From: Acidimicrobiia bacterium
GTDB lineage: Bacteria > Actinomycetota > Acidimicrobiia > Acidimicrobiales > Aldehydirespiratoraceae
DNA: 64,000 nucleotides
NCBI GenBank assembly: GCA_022820805.1
Contig: JAJEEV010000033.1
Span: forward strand, 1 to 64,000
Direction: 5' to 3'
Below are positions 1 to 8,159 of this stretch, piece by piece (position 1 is the first letter of the stretch; each line of letters starts with the position of its first letter). The position numbers and the translations under genes were made by a program. Under the pieces are notes generated by a model. It had not been told where the DNA came from and did no database searches. It saw only the letters and a program-made list of their open reading frames with translations.

Positions 1-107
1 ACAACCACCAGCGGCTGCACACCCATCTCGGCGACGTCCCGCCGACAGAGTTCGAGGCGGCCTACGCTGCCCGAAGACCCGACCAACAAACGGTTGGAAA
101 CCAATAA
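1..107 (+). CDS. IS3-family transposase OrfB, C-terminal fragment (cut by window edge)
   Basis: The reading frame from base 3 to the TAA at 105-107 encodes 34 residues containing NHQRLHTHLGDVPPTEFEAA. This matches the usual end of IS3-family integrase-core transposases (YNHHRLHSALGYLSPVEFE type), just after the last catalytic Glu. The DDE catalytic residues themselves lie outside the window. An IS3-type right end follows at 127-138, which agrees with this being the 3' end of an insertion sequence. Whether the element is complete upstream cannot be seen. Confidence 0.8.
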   Translation, partial: NHQRLHTHLGDVPPTEFEAAYAARRPDQQTVGNQ

Positions 108-110
108 ACC

Positions 111-138
111 GACCCTCCAAGAAAGCCAGGGCGGTTCA
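111..138 (+). mobile_element. Right terminal end of an IS3/IS6110-like insertion sequence
   Basis: The sequence ends in CCAGGGCGGTTCA. Its reverse complement begins TGAACCGCCC, the terminal inverted-repeat start known for IS6110-type IS3 elements. It lies 31 bp after the transposase stop codon, the expected position. The element should end at base 138, with the target duplication starting at 139 (CAA). The left end is outside the window, so the duplication cannot be confirmed. Confidence 0.65.
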
Positions 139-776
139 CAAGACGACGCGGGCGCCTCATGAGTGAAGCCAACAGCAACCCAGCGCTGCAGAGCGATTGA
201 TAGAGAACTCATGGCGCACTCATGACGCTGGAATGCGGTTGTGTGTGCTGGGTTGATGTCACGGCATAACCCCACATGTCCACGCCCTCTGCGGAGCGCC
301 CTGATAGATCAACAGTTCAAGATAGAGCCAGGGCATGTTGTTGGCTGCAACTGACCCCGCAAGACGCCAAGTCGCCGACCCGCGGAGCGGGTGTCGTTTC
401 GAGTGCGGACCGTCCTCGGGCCGGAGAAGCTGACCCGCAGTGAGACCCATCTCGGTCGCGGCGCAGAACCCTTGCAGGAGGCCGCGGCTGCGGTCGGCTC
501 CTGGCCTGCGCGTCGATGTCGCCGGATAGGTCCCAGAGCTTCTTTGCCGACACCTACGCCTCTGCCGCCCCGTGTGCCTCGGCGTGGCCTAGATGGGACC
601 GGTCACTGGCCGCGTGGTGTTGTGATGGAGGAGTTCGTCGATGAGCAGCGCGAGGCGTCGGATCTCGCGGCGCGCTGTGTCACACGAGACGACGGTAGTG
701 TGCTCTGAAGTGGTAACACGATCCTTAGCGATAGAGATAACTTAAGGTCAGATAGTCTTTTAGCTGTAGTTGAACG
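139..776. other. Stretch without a recognisable gene between IS end and tRNA-Leu
   Basis: About 640 bp with no reading frame I can tie to a family. Open frames on both strands (for example 391-708 plus and 317-553 minus) are Arg/Pro/Ser-rich and look like high-GC shadows. Small structures are visible: a hairpin ACCCGC-GGA-GCGGGT near 378-392 and an 8-base inverted pair AACCCAGC (177-184) / GCTGGGTT (247-254). The stretch may be degenerate mobile DNA next to the IS end, but nothing proves this. Confidence 0.5.
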
Positions 777-861
777 TGCCCGGAGAGGGATTCGAACCCT
801 CACGCCCTTGCGGGCGGCGGATTTTGAGTCCGCTGCGTCTGCCGAGTTCCGCCATCCGGGC
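777..861 (-). tRNA. tRNA-Leu (anticodon CAA)
   Basis: On the minus strand an 85-nt type II tRNA folds with acceptor stem GCCCGGA/TCCGGGC. It has anticodon arm GCGGA-CTCAAAA-TCCGC (anticodon CAA, decoding UUG), a long variable arm, and T-arm GAGGG-TTCGAAT-CCCTC. The discriminator base is A. No CCA is encoded (the next bases read CGT), as is common in actinobacteria. It lies beside IS remains; no integrase or duplicated tRNA 3' end was found here. Confidence 0.95.
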
Positions 862-1102
862 CGGAACCGCCGAAGCCTACCGGCGGCCGTTCCCGCGGCC
901 CGCGGCCCCGGCCTTCGAGGTAGCACCGGGCGCTGGGCCGTCTAGCCTTTGGGGTCTTGCGCCGGGGGACGGCCAGTCGACGAATCGAGCCAACCTTGCC
1001 AATGAGCGATTGCAGTGAAACGCGAACAGACCGCGGAGGGTCTGAACATGAACCGTCCCGGAGCAGCGGCGGGTCCGTCGTCGCGGTGAGGGAGCTCCAC
1101 CG

Positions 1103-2278
1103 ATGATTGTCTTCATGTACCCGGGCCAAGGCTCGCAACAGCCCGGCATGGGCGAGGCCTGGGTCGATCATCCCTCCTGGGAGCTGGTGGCGGAGGCCTC
1201 CGAGGTGACCGATCGCGACGTGGGTCGCCTGCTGCTCAGCGCCGACGCCGAGGAGCTGACCGAGACCCGCAACAGCCAGCTGTCCACGTTCGTGATGTCG
1301 ATGGTGGTCCTCGACGCGGTGACCCGGCTCGGCACCGAGGCCGCCGGGCATGCCGGCCACAGCCTCGGCGAGTACTCGGCGCTGACCGCGTCCGGTGTGC
1401 TCGACTTCGGAGACGCGGCCGCGCTGGTGGCCGAGCGGGGAAACGCCATGCAGGCCGCCGCCGACGAGCGCGAGGGCACCATGGCGGCCATCCTCGGCCT
1501 GGACGACGACGACGTGCAGATCGCTTGCAGCCGTGCCCCCGGCGAGGTGTGGCTGGCCAACCACAACGCCCCCGGCCAAGCCGTGATCGCGGGCACGCAT
1601 GAAGCCATCGACAAGGCTGCGACCATCGCTCGCGAGCTCGGCGCCAAGCGGGTCATGCCCCTCCAGGTGGGCGGCGCGTTCCACACGCCCTTCATGGCAC
1701 CGGCCCGGGACCGGCTCACCAAGGCCATCGACCGCACCGAGTTCCGAGACCCCCACGGGACCGTCGTGGCCAACGTCGACGGGACGGCCCACGACCGGGG
1801 CGCCGACTGGCCCGACCTGCTGAAGGCACAGCTCACCAGTCCGGTGCGGTGGCGCCAGACGCTCATGACTCTCAGCGACTCCGGGTTCACCACCTTCGTG
1901 GAGCTGGGGCCCGGCGAAGTTCTGGGACGCCTCGTCAAGCGCACCGTCAAGGGGACCCGGCCGCTGTCGGTGGCCGTCCCCGAGGACCTCGACAGCCTGC
2001 TGGAGGCGCTGGCCGCCACTCCGGCCCGGGCCGCGACCGCCATCGAGGGCGAGCACCTGTTCGCCACCGAGCGGCTGGTAGTCAGCCCGGCCAACGGCGT
2101 GTTCGAGGCGGGTGCGGGGATCGAGGTGGGCGCCTCAGTTGGTGTCGGCCATCTGATCGGCCGTGTGGGCGACCACGACGTCCGTAGTCCCTTCGCCGGC
2201 GAGTTGATGGGCATCCTCGCGCTGGAGGGTGAGCGGGTGACGGCCAGCCAGCCGATCGCATGGCTGAGGACAATCTGA
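1103..2278 (+). CDS. fabD: Malonyl-CoA:ACP transacylase with C-terminal lipoyl-like domain
   Basis: Transfers malonyl from CoA to acyl carrier protein for type II fatty acid synthesis. The acyltransferase fold covers about residues 1-300: GQGSQ near the N terminus, the nucleophile elbow GHSLGE with Ser87, and the catalytic His in GGAFHTPFM. At 391 residues it is about 80 longer than usual FabD (about 310). The tail, from about residue 315, looks like a biotinyl/lipoyl-type beta barrel (SPANGVFEAGAGIEVG, then VRSPFAGELMGILALEGERV). It has no MKM or DK-type lysine where the cofactor would attach. ATG chosen because GAGGGAG lies 7 bases upstream. First gene of fabD-fabH-fabG-acpP-fabF. The enzyme call is firm; the tail's role is unknown. 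Confidence 0.93.
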   Translation: MIVFMYPGQGSQQPGMGEAWVDHPSWELVAEASEVTDRDVGRLLLSADAEELTETRNSQLSTFVMSMVVLDAVTRLGTEAAGHAGHSLGEYSALTASGVLDFGDAAALVAERGNAMQAAADEREGTMAAILGLDDDDVQIACSRAPGEVWLANHNAPGQAVIAGTHEAIDKAATIARELGAKRVMPLQVGGAFHTPFMAPARDRLTKAIDRTEFRDPHGTVVANVDGTAHDRGADWPDLLKAQLTSPVRWRQTLMTLSDSGFTTFVELGPGEVLGRLVKRTVKGTRPLSVAVPEDLDSLLEALAATPARAATAIEGEHLFATERLVVSPANGVFEAGAGIEVGASVGVGHLIGRVGDHDVRSPFAGELMGILALEGERVTASQPIAWLRTI

Positions 2279-2309
2279 CAGCATCTAGGAGATCGACGGG
2301 GGAAGTGTG

Positions 2310-3230
2310 ATGGGCGCAAAGGTGATCGGGATCGGCACGTCGCTGCCGGAGAAGGTCCTCACCAACGACGACCTGGCCGCGATGATGGACACCAGCGACG
2401 AGTGGATCAGGGAGCGCACCGGCATCCGCGAGCGCCGCATCGGCCTTCCCACCTCGACGATGGGCATCGAGTCGGCGCGGGGAGCCCTGGACATGGCCGG
2501 TCTGGAACCCGATGACATCGACCTGTTCATCCTGGCCACCACCACCCCCGACCAGCGGGTTCCGGGAACCTCGGCCGTCATCCACGCCGAGCTGGGCCTG
2601 CGCTGCGGGGCGTTCGACCTGAACGCCGCCTGCGCCGGCTTCACCTACGGGTTCGTCACGGCCAACTCCCTGATCGCCGCGCCCGGGGGTCCCGAGCGGG
2701 TGCTGCTCATCGGCGCCGACTCGCTCTCTCCCCTGACCGACTGGACCGACCGGGGCACGGCCATCCTGTTCGCCGACGGCGGCGGGGCCGTGGTCCTGGA
2801 GCGCACCGACTACCCGACCCTGCTGGGCTGGGACCTCGGCGCCGACGGGCACCAGCGGCGGCTGCTGATGGGCGACCACGACTCGACCATCACGATGGAG
2901 GGCCGCGAGGTCTTCAAGGTCGCGGTCCGGGCCGTCACCGACTCGGTGCTGACCGCCCTCGAACGGGCCGGCGTGAGTCCCGAAGAGGTCGACGTGCTTC
3001 TGCCCCATCAGGCCAACATCAGGATCATCGAGGCCATCTGCAAGCGCAGCGGCATCGACTTCGCCAAGAGTCACAACGTCATCGACTACACCGGCAACAA
3101 CTGCGCTGCCACCATCCCGTTGTCGATGGCCCAGGCTCACGCCGACGGTGCTCTCAAGCCCGGCGCGCTAGTGGTGATGACCGGCTTCGGGGCGGGCATG
3201 ACATGGGCTTCCACGGTGGTCCGGTGGTGA
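2310..3230 (+). CDS. fabH: Beta-ketoacyl-ACP synthase III
   Basis: Condenses an acyl-CoA primer with malonyl-ACP to start fatty acid chains. The thiolase-fold triad is visible: Cys108 in LNAACAGF, His233 in LLPHQANIRI and Asn263 in TGNNCAATIPL (the usual motif is GNTSAASIPL, so the residues after Asn differ slightly). Length of 306 residues is normal but short for the family. A GTG at 2307 is in frame, but GGGGGAAG at 2298-2305 is better spaced for the ATG at 2310. Lies 31 bases after fabD and 10 before fabG in the same operon. Confidence 0.93.
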   Translation: MGAKVIGIGTSLPEKVLTNDDLAAMMDTSDEWIRERTGIRERRIGLPTSTMGIESARGALDMAGLEPDDIDLFILATTTPDQRVPGTSAVIHAELGLRCGAFDLNAACAGFTYGFVTANSLIAAPGGPERVLLIGADSLSPLTDWTDRGTAILFADGGGAVVLERTDYPTLLGWDLGADGHQRRLLMGDHDSTITMEGREVFKVAVRAVTDSVLTALERAGVSPEEVDVLLPHQANIRIIEAICKRSGIDFAKSHNVIDYTGNNCAATIPLSMAQAHADGALKPGALVVMTGFGAGMTWASTVVRW

Positions 3231-3240
3231 GGCGCAGCCC

Positions 3241-3987
3241 GTGAGCGACGCAGAGGGCGGGGCCGACGAGCCCGCCCCGCGGGTGGCGTTGGTCACCGGC
3301 GGCAACCGCGGCATCGGACTGGCCACCGCCCGCAGGCTCAGCCGGGCCGGGCACCGCGTCGCGGTCACCTACCGCACCGAGCCGCCCCCCGACGCCGACG
3401 CCCACAGCCTGACGTGCGTGCGCTGCGACGTGACCGATCCCGAATCGGTCGCCAGCGCGCTGGCCGAGACGACCGAGCGGCTCGGCGCCCCCGAGATCGT
3501 GGTGTGCAACGCCGGCATCACCCGGGACAAGCTGGTGCTGCGCATGTCCGAGGACGACTTCGCCGCGGTTATCGACGCCAACCTCGCGGGTGCTTTCCGG
3601 GTGGCCAAACAGGCGGTCCGGGCGATGGTTCGGGCCCGCTGGGGGCGCATCGTGTTCATCTCGTCGGTGTCAGGCATCGGCGGGCAGGCCGGTCAGGCCA
3701 ACTACTCGGCCTCCAAGGCGGGGCTCATCGGCCTGGCCCGGTCGCTGGCCAAGGAGTTCGCGTCCCGCAACGTCACCGTGAACGTGATCGCCCCCGGCGC
3801 CTTCAGCACCGACATGCTGGCCGCCCTCAACGAGAACCAGCTCGGCGCCATCGTGGAGCGCGTGCCGCTAGGCCGGGTCGGACACCCCGACGAGTTGGCT
3901 GCCGCAGTGGAGTTCCTGGTCTCGGAGGACGCGAGCTACCTCACCGGTATCGTTCTTGCCGTGGACGGCGGCCTCTCGATGGGCTGA
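3241..3987 (+). CDS. fabG: 3-oxoacyl-ACP reductase
   Basis: NADPH-dependent reduction of 3-oxoacyl-ACP in the elongation cycle. Classical short-chain dehydrogenase: cofactor loop TGGNRGIG at residues 19-26, CNAG at 89-92, and catalytic Ser142, Tyr155 and Lys159 (SSVSGIGGQAGQANYSASK). 248 residues, with about 13 extra polar residues before the first strand compared with E. coli FabG. GTG start with a GAGG about 9 bases upstream. Position between fabH and acpP makes the FAS role more likely than a general SDR role. Confidence 0.92.
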   Translation: MSDAEGGADEPAPRVALVTGGNRGIGLATARRLSRAGHRVAVTYRTEPPPDADAHSLTCVRCDVTDPESVASALAETTERLGAPEIVVCNAGITRDKLVLRMSEDDFAAVIDANLAGAFRVAKQAVRAMVRARWGRIVFISSVSGIGGQAGQANYSASKAGLIGLARSLAKEFASRNVTVNVIAPGAFSTDMLAALNENQLGAIVERVPLGRVGHPDELAAAVEFLVSEDASYLTGIVLAVDGGLSMG

Positions 3988-4059
3988 GGCGCCGCTCGCG
4001 GGAAGCGACACCGGCCCGACCAAGACCCGACCCCAAGCCAGTAATGGAAGGACAGAGCC

Positions 4060-4293
4060 GTGGATGAGAACTTCGAGCGCTTCAAGCAGTGCACCGTGGA
4101 GGTGCTGTCGGTGGACGAGGCCGACGTGGTGCCCGAGGCGGACTTTGCAGACGACCTAGACGCTGACAGCCTTGACATCGTCGAGTTGGTCATGGCCCTC
4201 GAGGAAGAGTTCGACGTGAACGTCGACGAGGAAGAGCTCGAGGGTGTGAGCACCGTCGCGGAGGCCTTTGAGCTGATCACCTCAAAGCTCTGA
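4060..4293 (+). CDS. acpP: Acyl carrier protein
   Basis: Small acidic protein of 77 residues that carries growing acyl chains on 4'-phosphopantetheine. The attachment serine is Ser37 in the DADSLDIVELVM motif (canonical DSLD), followed by the helix II recognition segment ALEEEFDVNVDEE. GTG start with strong ribosome site GGAAGGA at 4046-4052. The 72-bp gap after fabG is the longest in the operon, which could allow separate control of the abundant carrier. fabF starts 16 bp after its stop. Confidence 0.95.
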   Translation: MDENFERFKQCTVEVLSVDEADVVPEADFADDLDADSLDIVELVMALEEEFDVNVDEEELEGVSTVAEAFELITSKL

Positions 4294-4309
4294 TGGGGTC
4301 GCAGCCCTG

Positions 4310-5497
4310 ATGGGCAGGCCTGATCGCAGGCGAGTAGCGGTAACCGGCCTCGGCGTCGTCTCGGCGGCCGGCATCGGCGCGGAGGCTTACTTCGAGGGTC
4401 TGTGCAGCGCCGCGCCCGTGGGCGAGCGGCGCGTCACCGGCTTCGACCCGAACGACCACTTCGACAGCCCGAAGGAGGCCCGCCGGGCCGACCCCTACAC
4501 GCAGTTCCTGGTGGCGGCCGCCGACGAGGCGCTCGCTCAGGCCGGCGACATCGAAGCCGACCCGACGCGGTGCGGTGCCATGATCGGCACGGGCGTGGGC
4601 GGCATCACCACGCTGGAGCATCAGATCGGCGTTCTCGGGGAGAAGGGCGCCCGCCGGGTGTCGCCGTTCCTGGTCCCGATGATGATGGCCAACGCGGGCG
4701 GGGCGACCCTGTCGATGCGCTACGGCTGGATGGGTCCCTCCGAGAACGTGGTCACGGCGTGCGCGGCCAGCACCCACGCAGTGGGCAACGCGGCCCGCCT
4801 CATTGCCGACGGCCGCTGCGACATCGTGATGGCGGGGGGCTCCGAGGCACCGTTCACTCCCACCGCGGTGGCGGGCTTCACCAACATGACTGCTCTGTCC
4901 TCCAGCGGCATCAGCCGGCCCTTCGATGCTGAGCGCGACGGGTTCGTGATGTCCGAGGGCGCCGCCGCGCTGGTCCTGGAGGACTGGGACATGGCCGAGG
5001 CCCGTGGTGCGGTGATCCTCGCGGAGGTGCTCGGTTCGGCGTCCACCGCCGACGCCCACCACATCACCGCACCGTCACCGGGCGGGAGCGGCGCGGTCCA
5101 CTGCATGCAGTTGGCGCTCGACGATGCGGGTGTGCGTCCCGCCGACGTGGTCCACGTCAACGCGCACGGAACATCCACCGATCTCAACGACGCGGCTGAG
5201 GCCGAAGCCCTGTCCAAGGTGTTCGGAACCTCGCCGGGTCCGCTGGTCACGTCGACGAAGGGCGTCACCGGCCACGGCCTCGGCGCCGCGGGCGCGATGG
5301 AGGCGCTGGCGGTGGTGCTGGCCATGCAGAAGCGCATGATCCCACCGACCGCCGGCCTAAAGGTGCTCGATCCGGACCTTCCGCCGATCAGGGTGGTGAT
5401 GGACGAGCCGGCCCCGTGGGATCCGGGCGTGTCCATCTCCAACTCGTTCGGCTTCGGCGGCCACAACGGCACGCTGGTGATCGCCCCCGTCGGCTAG
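4310..5497 (+). CDS. fabF: Beta-ketoacyl-ACP synthase II
   Basis: Condensing enzyme for chain elongation (malonyl-ACP plus acyl-ACP). Cys151 in VVTACAASTHAVG, His285 in VNAHGTSTD, Lys316 and His321 in TKGVTGHGLGAAGA give the full KAS I/II catalytic set. The C-terminal SNSFGFGGHN motif is present. 395 residues, slightly shorter than the usual 410. Last gene of the fab operon. Ends 15 bp from the convergent FabZ-like gene, leaving almost no room for a terminator. Confidence 0.94.
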   Translation: MGRPDRRRVAVTGLGVVSAAGIGAEAYFEGLCSAAPVGERRVTGFDPNDHFDSPKEARRADPYTQFLVAAADEALAQAGDIEADPTRCGAMIGTGVGGITTLEHQIGVLGEKGARRVSPFLVPMMMANAGGATLSMRYGWMGPSENVVTACAASTHAVGNAARLIADGRCDIVMAGGSEAPFTPTAVAGFTNMTALSSSGISRPFDAERDGFVMSEGAAALVLEDWDMAEARGAVILAEVLGSASTADAHHITAPSPGGSGAVHCMQLALDDAGVRPADVVHVNAHGTSTDLNDAAEAEALSKVFGTSPGPLVTSTKGVTGHGLGAAGAMEALAVVLAMQKRMIPPTAGLKVLDPDLPPIRVVMDEPAPWDPGVSISNSFGFGGHNGTLVIAPVG

Positions 5498-5512
5498 CGC
5501 CGGACGCGCCGG

Positions 5513-5938
5513 TCAGGCGTCGGCGATCACGAACATCAGGCCACACTCGGCGGCGATCTTCCCGTCGAGCAGCGCGCGGCCCGAGCCGCGGCCGGCCCGG
5601 CTCGAGAGGCGGGTCATCTCCGCTTCGAGCTCGAGGGTGTCTCCAGGGCCGACCTGGCGCCGGAACCGGGCCCGGTCCAGCCCGCCGAACAGCGGCAGCC
5701 GCCCTGCGTAGCGATCATCGCTGAGCAGCGCCACCGCCCCGAGCTGCGCGATGGCTTCGCACATGAGCACGCCGGGCACGGTCGGCACCCCCGGGAAGTG
5801 CCCCTCGAAGAAGGGCTCGTCGCCGCGCAGGTGCCATCGGCCGCGGGCCCGTTCTCCGGGGACCAGCTCTGTCACCTCGTCCACGAAGAGGAACGGCTTG
5901 CGGTGTGCGATGACCTCCTCGGGACGGGGCAGGCCCAT
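5513..5938 (-). CDS. fabZ: 3-hydroxyacyl-ACP dehydratase, FabZ-type hotdog protein
   Basis: Dehydrates 3-hydroxyacyl-ACP; it would complete the elongation cycle encoded opposite. Hotdog fold of 141 residues with the FabZ pattern HFPGVPTVPGVLMCEAIAQ, giving catalytic His in HFPG and Glu in MCEA. N-terminal PFLFVDEV is also typical. The family includes FabA/FabZ-like proteins of polyketide or mycolate systems, so the FabZ name rests partly on context. ATG start without a clear ribosome site; it lies 21 bp after the HU stop and is probably co-transcribed with it. Confidence 0.82.
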   Translation of the reverse strand: MGLPRPEEVIAHRKPFLFVDEVTELVPGERARGRWHLRGDEPFFEGHFPGVPTVPGVLMCEAIAQLGAVALLSDDRYAGRLPLFGGLDRARFRRQVGPGDTLELEAEMTRLSSRAGRGSGRALLDGKIAAECGLMFVIADA

Positions 5939-5959
5939 GATCGGACGGGCGCGGGCGTG

Positions 5960-6235
5960 TCAGCCCTTGGCCGCGGACTTGAGCCTCGTGCCTGCTTGGA
6001 TCTTCACGCCGGTCGACGCCGGGACCGACACGGACTCGCCGGTCTGCGGGTTGCGCCCCATGCGGGCCGCCCGCTGCACCGTCGAGATCTTCATGTAGCC
6101 GGTCAGGTTGATCTCTCCTCCGCTGGCGACCTCGTCGCAGGCGAGTTCGAGAAGTGCGTCGATGCACTTCGCGGCATCGGCTTGGGACACGCCGGCTCGT
6201 TCAGCCACAGCACCAACAACATCACGCTTGTTCAT
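5960..6235 (-). CDS. hup: HU-family histone-like DNA-binding protein
   Basis: Nucleoid-associated protein that bends DNA. 91 residues beginning MNKRDVVGAVAERAGVSQAD, with the RMGRNPQTGESVSVPAS arm motif (canonical GRNPQTGE) that inserts in the minor groove. The start at 6235 is set by AAGGAG just upstream; a longer frame to 6316 lacks support. It has no Lys/Ala-rich C-terminal tail, unlike mycobacterial HupB, so it is the short bacterial form. Upstream of the fabZ-like gene. Confidence 0.93.
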   Translation of the reverse strand: MNKRDVVGAVAERAGVSQADAAKCIDALLELACDEVASGGEINLTGYMKISTVQRAARMGRNPQTGESVSVPASTGVKIQAGTRLKSAAKG

Positions 6236-6366
6236 TAGTTGCTCCTTCTTGCGATGACGGCGCCGATCGCCGCACCGGTTGCGGCCCGTGACTCTAGGTG
6301 AGGCTGTATGGCACATCGGGGATGCTCACCCGGGCCGGCCGGGTCGCACGGCTGTCGGACGGCGTG

Positions 6367-7554
6367 TCAGCGGCGGACGATCACAGAGGAGCCGTGGCCG
6401 AACAGGCCCTGGTTGACGGTGATGCCGACCCTGGCGCCCTCCACCTGGCGGGCGCCCGCGGTGCCCCGGAGCTGCCAGGCCAGCTCGCACACCTGGGCTA
6501 TGGCCTGGGCGGGGACGGCCTCGCCGAAGGCGCCCAGCCCACCGCTGGGATTGACGGGCAGGCGCCCTCCGATGGCGGTGTCGCCGTCGCGCAGCAGCCG
6601 CTCGGCCTCTCCGGCCCCGCAGAACCCGAGCTGCTCGTACCAGTCGAGCTCCATCGCCGAGGACAGGTCGTAGACCTCGGCCACATCGACGTCGCCGGGT
6701 CCCAGCCCGGCCTCGGCGTAGGCCCGGGCGCCGATCGACTCCTTGAAACCCACCGGCGCCCCGGTCGAGCCGGCCAGGGAGTCCGCGGCCAGGTACGGCA
6801 GGTCGATCACCGGGTCGGGGTAGGCAGGAGAGACCGTGGAGATTCCCGCCACCCTGACCGGGTCGCGATGACCGTGGCGGCGGGCCCATTCCATCGACGA
6901 CACCACCAGCGCCGCTCCCCCGTCGGAGGTGGCGCAGATGTCGAGGAGGCGCAGCGGATCGGACACGACCGGCGAGTTGCGCACGTCGTCGAGGCCGTAC
7001 TCCTTCGTGAAGCGGGCATTGGGGTTGTGGGCGCCGTGGCGGGAGTTCTTGACCTTCACCATGGCGAAGTCGTCGGTGGTGGCGCCGTAGAGGTCCATCC
7101 GGCGCCGGGCATGCAGGCCGAAGTAGACGGGGTTGGTGGCCCCCACGAGGTGGAACCGCAGCCAGTCGATGTCGTCGGGGCGGTCGCCCGCGTTGGGAGC
7201 CAGGAAGCCCTTGGGGGTGGTGTCGGCCCCGACCACCAGCGCCACGTCGCAGGCGCCGGAGAGGATCTGCCCCCGAGCGACCTGCAGGGCGGTCGCCCCC
7301 GAGGCGCATGCCGAGTAGCTGCTGGCCAGCTGGGCGCCGGTGAAGCCCAGCGCCCGGGCGAAGGTCGAGCCGGCCACGTAGCCCGGATAGCCGCAGCGCA
7401 CCGTCACCGCGCCCGACACGAAGCCCACGTCCGAGTAGTCGACGCCGGCGTCGGCCAGAGCGTCCCGGGCCGCGGCCACCCCGTACTCGGTGAAGTTGCG
7501 GCCCCACTTGCCCCACGGGTGCATGCCCACGCCCAGGAGAGCGATCGCGTCCAT
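6367..7554 (-). CDS. Thiolase-fold acetyl-CoA acetyltransferase / SCPx-Ltp-type protein
   Basis: 395-residue thiolase-superfamily protein: active-site Cys in SSYSACASGATAL, the NPSGGLGAFGEAVPAQ loop, and C-terminal NQGLFGHGSS. The second cysteine of classical thiolases is not evident, as in lipid-transfer-type thiolases (SCP-x, Ltp1/Ltp2). Those proteins commonly pair with a DUF35 OB-fold protein encoded next to them, which is the case here (gap 2 bp). In steroid degraders such pairs perform retro-aldol cleavage of CoA esters; whether that applies here is inference. True start is ATG at 7554; the open frame continues upstream through the partner gene. Confidence 0.85.
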   Translation of the reverse strand: MDAIALLGVGMHPWGKWGRNFTEYGVAAARDALADAGVDYSDVGFVSGAVTVRCGYPGYVAGSTFARALGFTGAQLASSYSACASGATALQVARGQILSGACDVALVVGADTTPKGFLAPNAGDRPDDIDWLRFHLVGATNPVYFGLHARRRMDLYGATTDDFAMVKVKNSRHGAHNPNARFTKEYGLDDVRNSPVVSDPLRLLDICATSDGGAALVVSSMEWARRHGHRDPVRVAGISTVSPAYPDPVIDLPYLAADSLAGSTGAPVGFKESIGARAYAEAGLGPGDVDVAEVYDLSSAMELDWYEQLGFCGAGEAERLLRDGDTAIGGRLPVNPSGGLGAFGEAVPAQAIAQVCELAWQLRGTAGARQVEGARVGITVNQGLFGHGSSVIVRR

Positions 7555-7556
7555 GG

Positions 7557-8000
7557 TCAGCCTTCCGGGGCCGCGACCGGGCGCCATTTCCACACCAGGT
7601 AGTCGCAGTCGTCGTCGCGGTAGAGGGTGTCGGTGGTCAGCTCCATCTCCATGCCCACTTCGAGGTCCTCGGGCGTGACTCCGGCAATGCACTGCCCAAG
7701 CACCACCATCCTCTCGGCCTCGAGCTCCACCGCCGCGATGGTGATCGGCTCGTACGGCTCGGTGGTCACCACGAACGGCGGAGGCGGCGGGTAGTGGCTG
7801 GTGGTGTAGGACCACACCCGGCCCCGCCGGCTCAGCAGGACCTGTTCCAACTCGACCGGCCCGACACGGGGATCGGCGCCGCCGAGGTGCTTCGGGAAGA
7901 AATACGACGCGGTGCCCGGCACCCGCCCGCCGATCAGCCGTGGCTCGTCCTCATCCAGCGTGAACAGCCCCTCGACCGCCGCCACCCGGGTCCTCCCCAT
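7557..8000 (-). CDS. DUF35-type OB-fold protein lacking the zinc-ribbon cysteines
   Basis: Partner of the thiolase-like gene 2 bp downstream. The protein (147 residues from ATG 8000; a TTG at 8021 is possible) has the DUF35 pattern: an N-terminal ribbon region (GTASYFFPKHLGGADPR) then OB-fold strands VWSYTTSHYPPPPPF and ELEAERMVVLGQCI. Typical members bind zinc through two CxxC pairs; here those positions hold none, and the only cysteines are in GQCIAG and DDCDY. Known members support substrate channelling or complex formation with thiolases. The function here is inferred from family and pairing. Confidence 0.78.
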   Translation of the reverse strand: MGRTRVAAVEGLFTLDEDEPRLIGGRVPGTASYFFPKHLGGADPRVGPVELEQVLLSRRGRVWSYTTSHYPPPPPFVVTTEPYEPITIAAVELEAERMVVLGQCIAGVTPEDLEVGMEMELTTDTLYRDDDCDYLVWKWRPVAAPEG

Positions 8001-8143
8001 GGCCGGCGATCGTACCGCCAAGACGCATGAGGGCCGCTTCTTGTGCGTCGGTCGTTGGCAAGGATGTCCGGCAGCACGGCATCTGGCTGGCTGCTAAGGA
8101 GCGGATCGGCGCGTCTGAGTCGCACGTGTGTGTAGAAACTTCA

Positions 8144-8149
8144 TATATT
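8144..8149 (+). promoter_or_regulatory. Possible -10 element for the secreted repeat protein
   Basis: TATATT lies 10 bases before the ATG at 8160, in an AT-rich patch that stands out from its surroundings. No good -35 is seen at 16-18 bases upstream. No ribosome-binding site precedes the ATG, so a leaderless transcript is plausible. Confidence 0.4.
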
Positions 8150-8159
8150 CTCTGCTGAT

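Noticed and set aside
6298..7602. 434-residue plus-strand open frame opposite the thiolase
   Set aside because: Shadow of the minus-strand thiolase; no ribosome site or recognisable domain.
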